A stretch of 22,780 bases of DNA from Methanocorpusculum sp. (GTDB lineage Archaea; Halobacteriota; Methanomicrobia; Methanomicrobiales; Methanocorpusculaceae): positions 1 through 22,780 of the forward strand of contig DALTWQ010000011.1 in assembly GCA_029987025.1 (NCBI GenBank). Reading direction: 5' to 3'. Within the stretch, counting starts at the first letter, position 1. Every line of letters starts with the position of its first letter. Shown here in pieces: positions 14,319 to 22,614 of the stretch. Under the pieces are notes generated by a model. It saw nothing but the letters and a program-made list of their open reading frames with translations, was not told the DNA's origin and did no database searches. Position numbers and translations under genes: made by a program.

Positions 14319-15437
14319 ATGAATCTGCACGAAATAACCGAAGGAAACACTGTCTTTTACGCGCCGGTACAGGATGAATCTGCGGATTTTCCGCCGGGAT
14401 CTGCGCCGGTTTTCTATAACACCAGAATGGAGTTCAACCGTGATATGACCATTCTGCTCCTTGCGGTTCTTCAGCCGGAAGAATACCTCGATTCAATGGC
14501 TGCAACCGGTGTCCGCGGTCTTCGTGTCGCAAACGAGGCGCATGTGGCATCTGTCATCAACGACTTTAATCCGCAGGCGGTTGCGACCATCAAAGAAAAT
14601 GCAGCACGCATCCCCAGTTCTATTGAGGTGACCTGCTCTGATGCGAACGCACTTATGTGCAGCAGAAGATTTGATGCAGTAGATCTTGACCCGTTCGGAA
14701 CGCCGATGCCGTTTTTAGATGCTGCCTCCCGTTCCGCGAAGCGGTATCTGTTTGTAACTGCGACCGATACGGCGCCGCTTTGCGGAGCACACTTCAAGGC
14801 AGGTCTCCGCCGCTATTTTGCAACGCCGCTTAACACCGAGTACCACGCAGAAGTGGGTCTTCGTATGATGATGGGTGCAATGGCACGTGAACTCGTGAAG
14901 TATGACCGGGGGATGGAGCCGGTTCTTTCCTTTGCAAGCGCTCATTTCTACCGTTCGCACATCAGGATTATCCCGAAGGTGCCGGCTGCTGATGAAACGG
15001 TGATGCAGATGGGTTTTATTCACCAGTGTCCGCATTGTCTCTACCGCTCAGAAGAGAAAGGTTCTCTTCTGCCGCATGAGGAGATTTGCCCGCATTGCGG
15101 CGCACGTACAATTCCTGTCGGTCCTCTGTGGATGGGAAGACTTTCTGACACATCCGTTCTTTCGCAGATGGCAGAAAAACTTCCTTCCATGCGGTTTGGA
15201 ACATCACGGAAGATGGAAAAGTTTCTCGGCATTCTGCAGAACGAACCGGAGACCTGTTTCTTCTACGAGTATCACTCCATCTGCAAATCGCTGAAGGTGT
15301 CCCCTCCATCCATGGAGGATTTCCTTGCAGCGCTTCATGATGCAGGATTTGTAGCGGAACGTACACATTTCAGCGGTACAGGGGTTAAGACAACGGCTCC
15401 TCTCGAAGCCATTGAAAATATTCTTAAACGGAAATAA
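14319..15437 (+). CDS. trm1: tRNA (guanine26-N2)-dimethyltransferase Trm1
   Basis: SAM-dependent enzyme that makes N2,N2-dimethylguanosine at G26 of tRNAs. It has 372 residues, the normal archaeal length. Motifs: EGNTVFYAPV and FYNTRMEFNRDMTI near the N-terminus, SAM motif I DSMAATGVRGLR, VINDFNP, and catalytic DLDPFGTP. A zinc site is formed by CPHC (237-240) and CPHC (257-260) in the C-terminal half. The ATG lies 10 bases after the tRNA-Arg 3' end with no own TATA box or Shine-Dalgarno, so it is probably expressed by processing of a tRNA-mRNA transcript. The neighbouring tRNA carries A26 and is not a G26 substrate itself. Confidence 0.95.
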   Translation: MNLHEITEGNTVFYAPVQDESADFPPGSAPVFYNTRMEFNRDMTILLLAVLQPEEYLDSMAATGVRGLRVANEAHVASVINDFNPQAVATIKENAARIPSSIEVTCSDANALMCSRRFDAVDLDPFGTPMPFLDAASRSAKRYLFVTATDTAPLCGAHFKAGLRRYFATPLNTEYHAEVGLRMMMGAMARELVKYDRGMEPVLSFASAHFYRSHIRIIPKVPAADETVMQMGFIHQCPHCLYRSEEKGSLLPHEEICPHCGARTIPVGPLWMGRLSDTSVLSQMAEKLPSMRFGTSRKMEKFLGILQNEPETCFFYEYHSICKSLKVSPPSMEDFLAALHDAGFVAERTHFSGTGVKTTAPLEAIENILKRK

Positions 15438-15497
15438 GGTAACTTTCAGTCCTTAATTTTAGCCGGAGTGGTCGGCCAGATTCGTGTTTTAGTTAAT

Positions 15498-15523
15498 TCT
15501 CGCCCGTAGGGCGAGATTCTTTC
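15498..15523 (+). terminator. Hairpin after trm1
   Basis: TCTCGCCC (15498-15505) and GGGCGAGA (15509-15516) form a perfect 8-bp stem with a 3-base GTA loop, followed by TTCTTTC. It probably ends the tRNA-Arg/trm1 transcript. The T tract is short. Confidence 0.5.
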
Positions 15524-15593
15524 AGATAGAGTGCTGTGTAATTTCTGTATCTATAGACACTCCTTTATCCTTTTACAGCGTATATATAGGAAT

Positions 15594-16193
15594 ATGTCAT
15601 CATTAGATGAGCTTATTCAGAAAGCGCGCGCTTTACAGGATGACGGTCATCCGGTTTGTCAGATTGCTGATGAACTGAGCCTTTCCACAGAGACTATTAC
15701 CTGGCTTCTGACTCAGAACTCTTCCTCAGACAAAGCAGCTCCGAAGGATGTCCACATCGACTGGACTGTTGTCAGTTCCGATGCAAATCTGTTAAACGGC
15801 GTTGCCCAGATGCTTATGGTAAACTTCGAAGCCCAGTCCGGCGAGGAGGAAGAAGTCGATGCAGCAGTCGGTCTTTCGGTTACTGGCGTTCCGCTTGCGA
15901 CACTGATTGCCGCAGAGCATGGTCTTAATCTTGCAATCTACTACCCCTCGAAGCACAACCCTGAAGGAAACGCAGGTTCTATCTCCGGAAACTTCAGCAA
16001 GGTCGCAGGAAAACGCTGTGTGATTATCGACGACTGTATCACTACAGGAAACTCACTTGCAGAAGCTGTTGTTTATCTTCGTAAGCACAAAGCAAACCCA
16101 GTAGGTATCTGTGTGCTCTTTGATAAGCGCGGTGTCCGCGAAATCGAGGGTGTTCCGGTCTATCCGCTCTTCAATGTGAAGCGTATCGATTAA
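15594..16193 (+). CDS. gfcR: PRTase-type transcriptional regulator (GfcR-like)
   Basis: 199 residues. An N-terminal helix-turn-helix (about 12-41, ALQDDGHPVCQIADELSLST) is joined to an orotate-phosphoribosyltransferase-like domain with the PRPP-binding loop CVIIDDCITTGNS (142-154). This architecture matches the archaeal PyrE-like proteins, of which haloarchaeal GfcR regulates glycolytic genes. In methanogens the effector and targets are unknown; a role in nucleotide or carbon control is inferred. The start at 15594 keeps the whole HTH; an upstream extension to 15531 is non-homologous. A TATATATAGG stretch 5-13 bases before the ATG is too close to be its promoter; CTATAGAC near 15551 is a better candidate. 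Confidence 0.85.
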   Translation: MSSLDELIQKARALQDDGHPVCQIADELSLSTETITWLLTQNSSSDKAAPKDVHIDWTVVSSDANLLNGVAQMLMVNFEAQSGEEEEVDAAVGLSVTGVPLATLIAAEHGLNLAIYYPSKHNPEGNAGSISGNFSKVAGKRCVIIDDCITTGNSLAEAVVYLRKHKANPVGICVLFDKRGVREIEGVPVYPLFNVKRID

Positions 16194-16212
16194 AGACAGG
16201 GACTGAAGCGGC

Positions 16213-16259
16213 AAATATATATAGAAGTCCAATACAACTTTTTAACAAGAATAGAGGAG
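16213..16259 (+). promoter_or_regulatory. Thermosome promoter and ribosome binding site
   Basis: A strong TATA box AAATATATATA (16213-16223) predicts transcription from near 16245. The Shine-Dalgarno GAGGAG (16254-16259) is about 10 bases before the ATG. The strength of both signals suits an abundant chaperonin. Confidence 0.6.
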
Positions 16260-16269
16260 AGTTATTACT

Positions 16270-17871
16270 ATGGCAGGAAATCCAAATCAGCCGATTGTTA
16301 TCCTGAAGGATAACGTTGAAAGAGTGCCCGGTCACGAAGCACTCCGCTCAAATATCATGGCAGCCAAAGTGTTAGGCGCCACTGTGCGGACTACTCTTGG
16401 TCCGCGCGGTATGGATAAGATGCTTGTTGCAAAAGGAAGCGGCGACGTTGTAATCACCAACGACGGCGCTACTATTCTGCACGAGTTAGCAGTTGAACAC
16501 CCGGGTGCAAAACTTGTTGTCGAGGTCGCAGAGACTCAGGATGACGAGTGTGGAGACGGAACCACTACAGCGGTTGTTTTAATCGGTTCTTTAATGGAAC
16601 AGGCAGAAAAACTCGTTGAAGCAGGTGTTCACCCGTCCATCATCGGAAAAGGATACACTCTTGGTATGGAGAAGGCACTCGAGATTCTCGATTCTCTTGC
16701 CATTGATGTTGCATCCACCGACAAGGCAATGCTTGTCAAGATGGCAAAGACTGCAATGACCGGAAAGTCCATCGAAAACATTATCAATGATGCATCCAAA
16801 GTCGTTGTTGACGCTGTCTTAACCGTTGCAGAGAAGAGTGACAATGGAAAGACTGTCGTTGATGAAAGCGACATTCTGGTAAAGACCAAGCGTGCAGAAT
16901 CCATGTCCGCAGAGCTTGTCAAAGGTGTCTTAATCGACAAGACGAGACCTGACGCGTTAATGCCCAAGACCATCAAGGGAGTCCGCGCTGCATTCTTAAA
17001 CGGTCCGCTTGAGATTACCAAGACTCAGACCAAGTCCAAGATTAAAATCCAGGATGCAGAGATGCTTTCCGCATTCTCCGAGGCAGAACGCGCCCGCTTA
17101 AAGGCAATGGCCGACAAGTTCGCAGCAGAGAAGGTCAACGTTGTCCTTTGTACAAAAGGCATTGATGACCAGGTTCAGTACTACCTTGCAGAGCACGGTA
17201 TCTATGCTCTTGAGTTCGTACCGGAAAAGGACTGCAACTACGCAGCAAAAGCAACCGGCGGTCAGGTTATCACCAAGCCGGAAGACATCTACCCGGGCGT
17301 AATCGGAACTGCAGGCAGACTCGAGATGAACGAAGAGCTTGAGATGACCTACCTTGCAGAATGCAAGAACGCAAAGGCGGTCACTGTTCTTCTCAAAGGT
17401 TCAGCACAGCACCTTGCTGATGAACTTGAACGTGCAGTCGAGGATGCAAAGCGTGTTGTTCAGGATGTTGTTGAAGACGGCAGCTACACGATCGGCGGAG
17501 CTTCTGTCGAGACAGAGTTATCCTTACGCCTGCGCGAATACGCAGCAACTGTGGGAGGACGTGTTCAGCTCGCAATCGAGGGCTATGCAAAGGCATTTGA
17601 GATTATTCCGTCCACTCTTGCAGAGAACTCCGGATTCGACACTGTCGACAAGGTTATTGACCTCCGTCAGGCACACGCAAAAGGAAACAAGTACGCAGGT
17701 CTTGATGTCTTCACCGGCAAGGTTGTCGATATGAAGAAGGCAGGCGTTGTCGAGCCGAAGAGAGTTAAGCGCCAGGCAATTCAGAGCGCTTCCGAAACCG
17801 CTGTTATCTTAATCCGCGTTGACGATATGATGATTTCCAAGAACGCGGAGCAGATGGCCCGCGGCCGTTAA
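16270..17871 (+). CDS. thsA: Thermosome subunit (group II chaperonin)
   Basis: ATP-driven cytoplasmic protein-folding chamber. It has 533 residues. Conserved ATPase elements are VRTTLGPRGMDKML (39-52), TNDGATIL (63-70) and GDGTTT (95-100); later landmarks are GTAGRLEMNEELEMTYLAE and the C-terminal equatorial part with GLDVFTGKVVDM. The sequence ends at SKNAEQMARGR without the Gly/Met-rich tail that many thermosome subunits carry into the cavity. Single gene with a strong promoter and a T-rich end (17889-17895) that overlaps the promoter of the following tRNA-Ser. Alpha or beta naming cannot be assigned from one copy. Confidence 0.97.
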   Translation: MAGNPNQPIVILKDNVERVPGHEALRSNIMAAKVLGATVRTTLGPRGMDKMLVAKGSGDVVITNDGATILHELAVEHPGAKLVVEVAETQDDECGDGTTTAVVLIGSLMEQAEKLVEAGVHPSIIGKGYTLGMEKALEILDSLAIDVASTDKAMLVKMAKTAMTGKSIENIINDASKVVVDAVLTVAEKSDNGKTVVDESDILVKTKRAESMSAELVKGVLIDKTRPDALMPKTIKGVRAAFLNGPLEITKTQTKSKIKIQDAEMLSAFSEAERARLKAMADKFAAEKVNVVLCTKGIDDQVQYYLAEHGIYALEFVPEKDCNYAAKATGGQVITKPEDIYPGVIGTAGRLEMNEELEMTYLAECKNAKAVTVLLKGSAQHLADELERAVEDAKRVVQDVVEDGSYTIGGASVETELSLRLREYAATVGGRVQLAIEGYAKAFEIIPSTLAENSGFDTVDKVIDLRQAHAKGNKYAGLDVFTGKVVDMKKAGVVEPKRVKRQAIQSASETAVILIRVDDMMISKNAEQMARGR

Positions 17872-17882
17872 ACTCCCTAACT

Positions 17883-17895
17883 CATATATTTTTTT
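17883..17895 (+). promoter_or_regulatory. T tract ending thermosome gene and TATA of tRNA-Ser
   Basis: CATATATTTTTTT combines a TATA-like element about 20 bases before tRNA-Ser with a run of seven T that can terminate the thermosome transcript. The TATA-to-tRNA distance is slightly short, so the double use is tentative. Confidence 0.4.
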
Positions 17896-17904
17896 AGATT
17901 GTTT

Positions 17905-17988
17905 GCCGAGATAGTCTAGTCCGGAAGGGCGGTGGCCTCGAAAGCCTCTGGGAGCAATCCCTCGGGAGTTCAAATCTCCCTCTCGGCG
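17905..17988 (+). tRNA. tRNA-Ser (anticodon CGA)
   Basis: Class II tRNA of 84 bases. The acceptor GCCGAGA/TCTCGGC is fully paired, the variable arm is GGGA/TCCC around GCAA, the T stem is GGGAG/CTCCC with loop TTCAAAT, and the discriminator is G73. The anticodon loop CTCGAAA reads UCG (Ser). The anticodon stem GTGGC/GCCTC has a T-T mismatch at 28-42. CCA is not encoded. Confidence 0.93.
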
Positions 17989-18053
17989 CCTGTTCGTCAT
18001 GTTTTTTTATCACTGTTCTATTCAGCATATTCCCATACCAATAATTAATCCTC

Positions 18054-18060
18054 TATAAAA
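18054..18060 (+). promoter_or_regulatory. TATA box of RPA-like/phosphoesterase/Lhr operon
   Basis: TATAAAA, 17-23 bases before the ATG at 18077, with no Shine-Dalgarno. This points to a leaderless mRNA starting at or very near the ATG. Confidence 0.5.
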
Positions 18061-18076
18061 CCAATAATAATCATCT

Positions 18077-18814
18077 ATGTCTACTCCGTCAGGAATCCGC
18101 GGTTATGTACCGGCTGTGCAGCTCTTCTCATGGGAACTTGCAAAAGCCAGGGCTCTTTCCCGCGGAAACGCCGGTGCGGACGCATCGTTTACGACACCGT
18201 TTGGTACCTATTCCCGGTCCGTGGCTCTTTGCGGAACGCTTACCGAGGCGGAGAAAAACGGGGGGTCGGTTGTGTCTTTGCGGATAAGCGATCCTACCGG
18301 AATCTGTATGGCGCACATCGACGGACGCGACGCCGACCTTCAGAGTGCAGCATCCGCTCTTGAAGCGCCCTGCTTTGTGTATGTGTTCGGGCGTCTTCGC
18401 CTCGCAGGACAGATGCCGCTGATTCCGGTAATCAACGCGGAAACGGTGCAGATGATATCCCGCGCCGCCCGCGACAGCTGGATTGTTGAAACCGCAGCAA
18501 AAGCCGCAGCCCGCCTTGCATCATGCAGCGATGAAGCACTCCGGACTGAATTTTCCGCTGCAGTTTCTGCAGCGCTTGATGCCGCAACACCGGCGAAGAC
18601 GGCCGCGGCGCCGCACAGTCCGGCGCTCTCTGATGAGGATGTGCTGTCTCTTATCAAATCCCTGTACGAAGGAAAAGCAGCTCCGCGGACAAAAGTAATC
18701 AATGCACTTATCAATAAGGGACTGACATCAGCTGAAGCGAATGACCGTATTCATCATCTTATGGACGAAGGCGATTTGTACGCGCCGCGTGCTGATATCT
18801 TAAAGATTCTCTGA
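18077..18814 (+). CDS. RPA32/RPAP-like OB-fold and winged-helix protein
   Basis: 245 residues, no recognised enzyme motif. Residues about 45-125 look like an OB fold (VALCGTLTEAEKNGGS, VVSLRISDPTGICMAHIDG, CFVYVFGRLRLAGQMPLIPV). An Ala/Pro-rich linker (165-184) leads to a helical winged-helix-like C-terminus (185-245, with KVINALINKGLTSAEANDRIHHLMDEGDLY). This is the layout of RPA32 and of the archaeal RPA-associated proteins (COG3390/RPAP), which bind single-stranded DNA with RPA. In haloarchaea rpap genes sit beside a calcineurin-like phosphoesterase gene, and the same neighbour follows here. Function in DNA repair or replication is inferred from fold and context. Confidence 0.75.
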   Translation: MSTPSGIRGYVPAVQLFSWELAKARALSRGNAGADASFTTPFGTYSRSVALCGTLTEAEKNGGSVVSLRISDPTGICMAHIDGRDADLQSAASALEAPCFVYVFGRLRLAGQMPLIPVINAETVQMISRAARDSWIVETAAKAAARLASCSDEALRTEFSAAVSAALDAATPAKTAAAPHSPALSDEDVLSLIKSLYEGKAAPRTKVINALINKGLTSAEANDRIHHLMDEGDLYAPRADILKIL

Positions 18815-18826
18815 TTTTTGCAAAGT

Positions 18827-19594
18827 ATGGAGCCGATATTTTATCCGGAAGGTCCTGCAGCGCTGATTGAGCGGCAGAAACGTGTTCTTGTCATCGCCGA
18901 CCCGCATTTCGGTGTGGAAGCCGACCTGCACCGCCGCGGACTGCACTTCGAAAGCCGCAGCCGTCAGCGTCTTGACCGGCTGTTATCCGTTATTGATGAA
19001 AGCGACCCGGATTATCTGGTGGTTTTAGGCGACTTAAAACACATGATTCCGTATGTCACCCGCCAGGAGCGGTTCGAGATGCCGGAGATTCTGCGGGAGA
19101 TCCGCAGAAAAACCGAGTTCCGCTTAGCGCCCGGAAACCATGACACAGGTCTTGACCAGTATCTCAAAGAAGGCGAACTGCTTCCCGCGTCAGGTGCGGT
19201 AATTGACGGTACCGGCTACTTTCACGGGCACATGATTCCGGACGAATCCTTATTCGGACATCTGATTGTCTGCGGTCATCATCATCCGATTGTAAACATC
19301 TATGACGAGGTCGGCTGTTCGCTTCGCGGAACGCCCGGGTATCTGTTATCGGAAATTGATATCTCGCGCTGGACGAAAAAAGACCCGGCAGAGTTCGGTG
19401 ACACAACCCGTGTCCTTCTGGTTCCCGCGTTTTATGAGTTTGCCGGAGGCATGGATGTGCGCATCATTCCGGGAAATAAAATGTCGCCTGTAGCTGGTGC
19501 TATCCGGCCGGAAACCGCTGAAGTGTTTTTAAAAGACGGCACGTACATGGGCAGTTTTTCGGAACTTCGTCCTGACCCGAAGGAGGATGTATGA
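18827..19594 (+). CDS. Calcineurin-like metallophosphoesterase (COG1407/RPE type)
   Basis: 255 residues from the ATG at 18827; a TTG at 18818 would add three residues and is less likely. The metal-binding motifs are ADPHFG (Asp25, His27), GDLKH (68-72, with His where many family members have Asp/Asn-rich GDxxD), GNHD (103-106), HGH (133-135) and GHHHP (150-154). These fit the archaeal ICC-like COG1407 group, known in haloarchaea as the RPA-associated phosphoesterase. Activity on nucleic acid or nucleotides is inferred. It begins 12 bases after the OB protein and overlaps the helicase start as ATGA. Confidence 0.85.
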   Translation: MEPIFYPEGPAALIERQKRVLVIADPHFGVEADLHRRGLHFESRSRQRLDRLLSVIDESDPDYLVVLGDLKHMIPYVTRQERFEMPEILREIRRKTEFRLAPGNHDTGLDQYLKEGELLPASGAVIDGTGYFHGHMIPDESLFGHLIVCGHHHPIVNIYDEVGCSLRGTPGYLLSEIDISRWTKKDPAEFGDTTRVLLVPAFYEFAGGMDVRIIPGNKMSPVAGAIRPETAEVFLKDGTYMGSFSELRPDPKEDV

Positions 19595-22314
19595 CGGAAG
19601 AATCTGCCGCGGCTGAAGTGCTTTCCATTCTTCATCCGAAATTAAAAGAGGTGCTTGAAAAACGCGGGTTCGATGAGTTTTCCGAGATTCAGCTTCGGGC
19701 AGTGCCGGAACTGATAAAGGGGACCAACGCTGTTCTTATCGCGCCTACCGGTACCGGAAAGACGGAAAGCGCGCTTCTTCCGGTGTTTCACAATATGCTG
19801 ACCACAGGTCCGCGTGTCGGATTTACAGCCCTTTATATAACGCCGCTTCGTTCGCTGAACCGTGATATGATGAACCGCCTTGAGTGGTGGGGAAAAGAGC
19901 TGGGGCTCCGCATCGCCGTGCGGCACGGCGATACGCCTGAAACTGAGCGAAGACGTCAGGCGCTGCATCCTCCGGACCTTCTGATTACGACGCCTGAAAG
20001 TCTTCAGTCGATTCTGATGGGAAAAGTTCTCCGGAAGCATCTCGAAGGAGTACGCTATGTTATTGTCGATGAAATCCATGAGCTTGCCGGAAGCAAACGC
20101 GGAAGTCAGCTCTCAGTGGCACTTGAGCGGGTGCGCTGTATATCCGGCGAGTTTCAACGCATCGGTATTTCTGCGACGGTCGGAAATCCGGAACTGGTCG
20201 GACGTTTCCTTTGCGGAAAAGCGCCGTTTAAAATTGTGCAGGTTCCTGTTTCAAAGACGCTTGATTTGTCGGTGAAGTTTGCCGGCGAAAGTTTTTCCGA
20301 GCAGGTAAAACTTATTGAGCGCTGCATTAACGCCCACACATCGACACTGGTGTTTACCAATACCAGGAGTGTGGCAGAAGCGATAGGAAATTCGCTTCGC
20401 AGTTCCGGCAGGGAGGATATCGATGTGCATCACGGCTCTCTTTCGAAGGAGATGCGCGTTGACGCGGAAGACCGGTTCCGCGCGGGACTGACGAAAGGAA
20501 TGGTCTGTACCAGTTCGATGGAACTGGGTATCGACATAGGTCATATCGACCATGTGGTGCAGTTCAATTCTCCGCGTGAGGTGGCGCGTCTTATGCAGAG
20601 AACCGGCCGCGCCGGACATCAGATTCATTCGTCTTCGCACGGAATCATTCTCGCCGGCGACTTTGACGATATCTTAGAGTCGATGGTAATTGTCCGTCTG
20701 GCTCTTGCCGGAAAGCCTGAGGATGTGCGGCTTCACCTTAATCCGGCGGACGTGATTGCGAATCAGATAGCAGCTCTTGCGGTCGAACGCGGCGAGATTG
20801 AGATTGAGGAAATCGAGGAGATTTTTTCCCGCTGTACCTGTTTTGAGACGGCAGGAAATCTCATCAGGGATGTTATCGCCCAGATGGAAAAGCATTATCT
20901 TATCCGCACCGAAGACGACAAGGTGATTACCAAGGCGCGTGCGAGAAAGTATCTGATGACGAATCTTTCGATGATAGCAGATGAGAAAAAGTTCCGTGTG
21001 GTAGATGTGGTGACACGAAAACCTGTCGGAACGCTTGATGAGTCGTTTGTTATCAGCTGGATTTCTCCGGGCGCGGTTTTTGTCGCACGCGGCCAGGTGT
21101 GGCGTGTTTTAGAGATTGAGGAAAACCGCATTCTTGCAGAACCTGCAAGAAACGCGAAAGGAGAACTGCCGACCTGGGAAGGAGAACAGATTCCTGTTCC
21201 GTTTTCGGTCGCCATTGAAGTGGGGCGTCTGCGCCGGCTTGCTGATTTTTCAGAGTATCGTGCGGATAAGGCGTCTGTCAGGTTTGCCGAACGTACCCTG
21301 GATGAGATGAAAAAGAACCGCACGGTCACGGCGACTGATAAGCTGATTGTTCTCGAGGACGCGGATGAGGGTGTTGTTGTTAATCTCTGCGCCGGACACA
21401 AGGTAAATGAGGCGCTCGGGCGTGTTATTTCGATTCTGCTTTCCGCACGGTACGGTTCGGCGGTGGGTATTGAAACAAACGCCTACCGGATATTTTTACG
21501 GCTGCCGAAAAATCTCGGCGCCTCTGATGTGGAAGAGACGCTTCTCTCGCTCGACCCGGAGCACGTGGAAGGTGTTCTGAAGCTTGCTTTGAAGAAGACT
21601 TCGCTTTACAAGTGGCGGCTGGTTCAGGCGGCAAAGAAGTTCGGGGCGATTGATTCCGATGCGGATTATGAAAAAATCAGTATGAACCGTCTTCTTGATC
21701 TGTTCGACGGCACGGTCGTTGAGCAGGAGGCGTTTCGGGAGCTGTTCTTTTCGAGTATGGACGCTGAAGGTGCTAAAGAGGTTGTGCGCCGCATCGTAAA
21801 TCATGAGATGGAGACGCGGTGCAGCAGACTTTCTGTAATCGGTGCGCTTGGTCTGTTCTCGGAACGTGATATGGTAATGCCTCCGGGCGAAGACCAGGCT
21901 ATCTTGGAGTCGGTCAAGCACCGTATTGCAGAAACGGATGTTGTTCTTGCCTGTATGCACTGTAAAAAATGGCATTCTCGTACGAAAACGGGGCGTGTTC
22001 CGGACCATCCGGAGTGTCCGCTGTGCGGTGCGAAGCTGATTGCTGTTCTAAAACCCTACGAGGAGCAGCAGTTCTTAGCGCTCCGGAAGGCAAAGCTCAC
22101 GTCAGAAGAGGCTGAAGCGCAGAAGCGGATGATGAAGAATGCAAATATGGTGTTATCCGGCGGGAAAGAGACGATTATTGCTCTGTCCGGACGCGGTGTA
22201 GGTCCTGATGCTGCGGCACGGATTCTTTCCACGTTTGCAAAAGGGGATAACTTCTACCGCGAGATTTTGAAGGCGGAACGGCGTTTTGTCCAGACGCATC
22301 AGTACTGGAAGTAG
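19591..22314 (+). CDS. lhr: Lhr-family superfamily 2 DNA/RNA helicase
   Basis: ATP-dependent helicase, 907 residues, the usual archaeal Lhr length. Motifs: Q-motif region FSEIQLRAVP (30-39), Walker A APTGTGKTES (51-60), TPLRSLNRDM, TTPESLQ, DEIH (160-163) followed by ELAGSKRG, SAT (194-196), then in domain 2 VFTNTRSVAEAI, HHGSLSKEMR, SSMELGIDIG and QRTGRAGH. The C-terminal half is the Lhr-type winged-helix and Lhr-core region and contains a zinc motif Cys788, Cys791, Cys809 and Cys812 (CMHC, CPLC). Its ATG overlaps the phosphoesterase stop, with a strong AAGGAGG (19578-19584) before it. Lhr proteins act in DNA repair; linkage to an RPA-associated pair suggests work on single-stranded DNA. Confidence 0.93.
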   Translation: MTEESAAAEVLSILHPKLKEVLEKRGFDEFSEIQLRAVPELIKGTNAVLIAPTGTGKTESALLPVFHNMLTTGPRVGFTALYITPLRSLNRDMMNRLEWWGKELGLRIAVRHGDTPETERRRQALHPPDLLITTPESLQSILMGKVLRKHLEGVRYVIVDEIHELAGSKRGSQLSVALERVRCISGEFQRIGISATVGNPELVGRFLCGKAPFKIVQVPVSKTLDLSVKFAGESFSEQVKLIERCINAHTSTLVFTNTRSVAEAIGNSLRSSGREDIDVHHGSLSKEMRVDAEDRFRAGLTKGMVCTSSMELGIDIGHIDHVVQFNSPREVARLMQRTGRAGHQIHSSSHGIILAGDFDDILESMVIVRLALAGKPEDVRLHLNPADVIANQIAALAVERGEIEIEEIEEIFSRCTCFETAGNLIRDVIAQMEKHYLIRTEDDKVITKARARKYLMTNLSMIADEKKFRVVDVVTRKPVGTLDESFVISWISPGAVFVARGQVWRVLEIEENRILAEPARNAKGELPTWEGEQIPVPFSVAIEVGRLRRLADFSEYRADKASVRFAERTLDEMKKNRTVTATDKLIVLEDADEGVVVNLCAGHKVNEALGRVISILLSARYGSAVGIETNAYRIFLRLPKNLGASDVEETLLSLDPEHVEGVLKLALKKTSLYKWRLVQAAKKFGAIDSDADYEKISMNRLLDLFDGTVVEQEAFRELFFSSMDAEGAKEVVRRIVNHEMETRCSRLSVIGALGLFSERDMVMPPGEDQAILESVKHRIAETDVVLACMHCKKWHSRTKTGRVPDHPECPLCGAKLIAVLKPYEEQQFLALRKAKLTSEEAEAQKRMMKNANMVLSGGKETIIALSGRGVGPDAAARILSTFAKGDNFYREILKAERRFVQTHQYWK

Positions 22315-22501
22315 GTTTCCTGGTGCGTTCATTCTTATAAAAAAAGACTGCGAATAATTCCGTTCACTAAGCCAGTTTCGAGTATAATGATTCTCGCAGG
22401 ATATGGCGGCCTTTGGGGAAGAAGAGAGATTTGCCGGTGCGAGATGGCAAGCGAGAGGGCGGGTGAGTTGAATCTTCCGGTGCGGCACTGACAAAAGAAA
22501 C

Positions 22502-22529
22502 CGCGAATCTACGCGAATCTCAACGCGAT
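22502..22529. repeat. CGCGAATCT short tandem units
   Basis: CGCGAATCT occurs at 22502-22510 and 22512-22520, and a degenerate CGCGATC at 22524-22530. The 10-12 base step follows the helical turn. The units directly precede the first double hairpin. Confidence 0.5.
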
Positions 22530-22531
22530 CC

Positions 22532-22584
22532 GCATGCCTTCGGCCTGCTTCATCTTCGAGCCTTCGGCTCTCGATAATCGCGAG
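22532..22584. repeat. Double-hairpin repeat, copy 1
   Basis: The first hairpin GCATGCC-TTC-GGCCTGC (22532-22548) has one T-C mismatch. The second hairpin GAGCC-TTC-GGCTC (22558-22570) is perfect. Then TCGATAATCGCGAG follows. Copy 2 lies exactly 83 bases downstream without indels. Confidence 0.6.
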
Positions 22585-22614
22585 CCTATGCACCCGCGCT
22601 TGGCCCTGCTGGCC

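Noticed and set aside
15580..15588. TATATATAG as promoter of the PRTase-type regulator
   Set aside because: It is only 5-13 bases before the ATG, so transcription would start inside the gene; no later start would keep the HTH.
18818..18826. TTG start for the phosphoesterase
   Set aside because: Only three residues are added and no ribosome binding site favours it; the ATG at 18827 precedes the conserved region directly.
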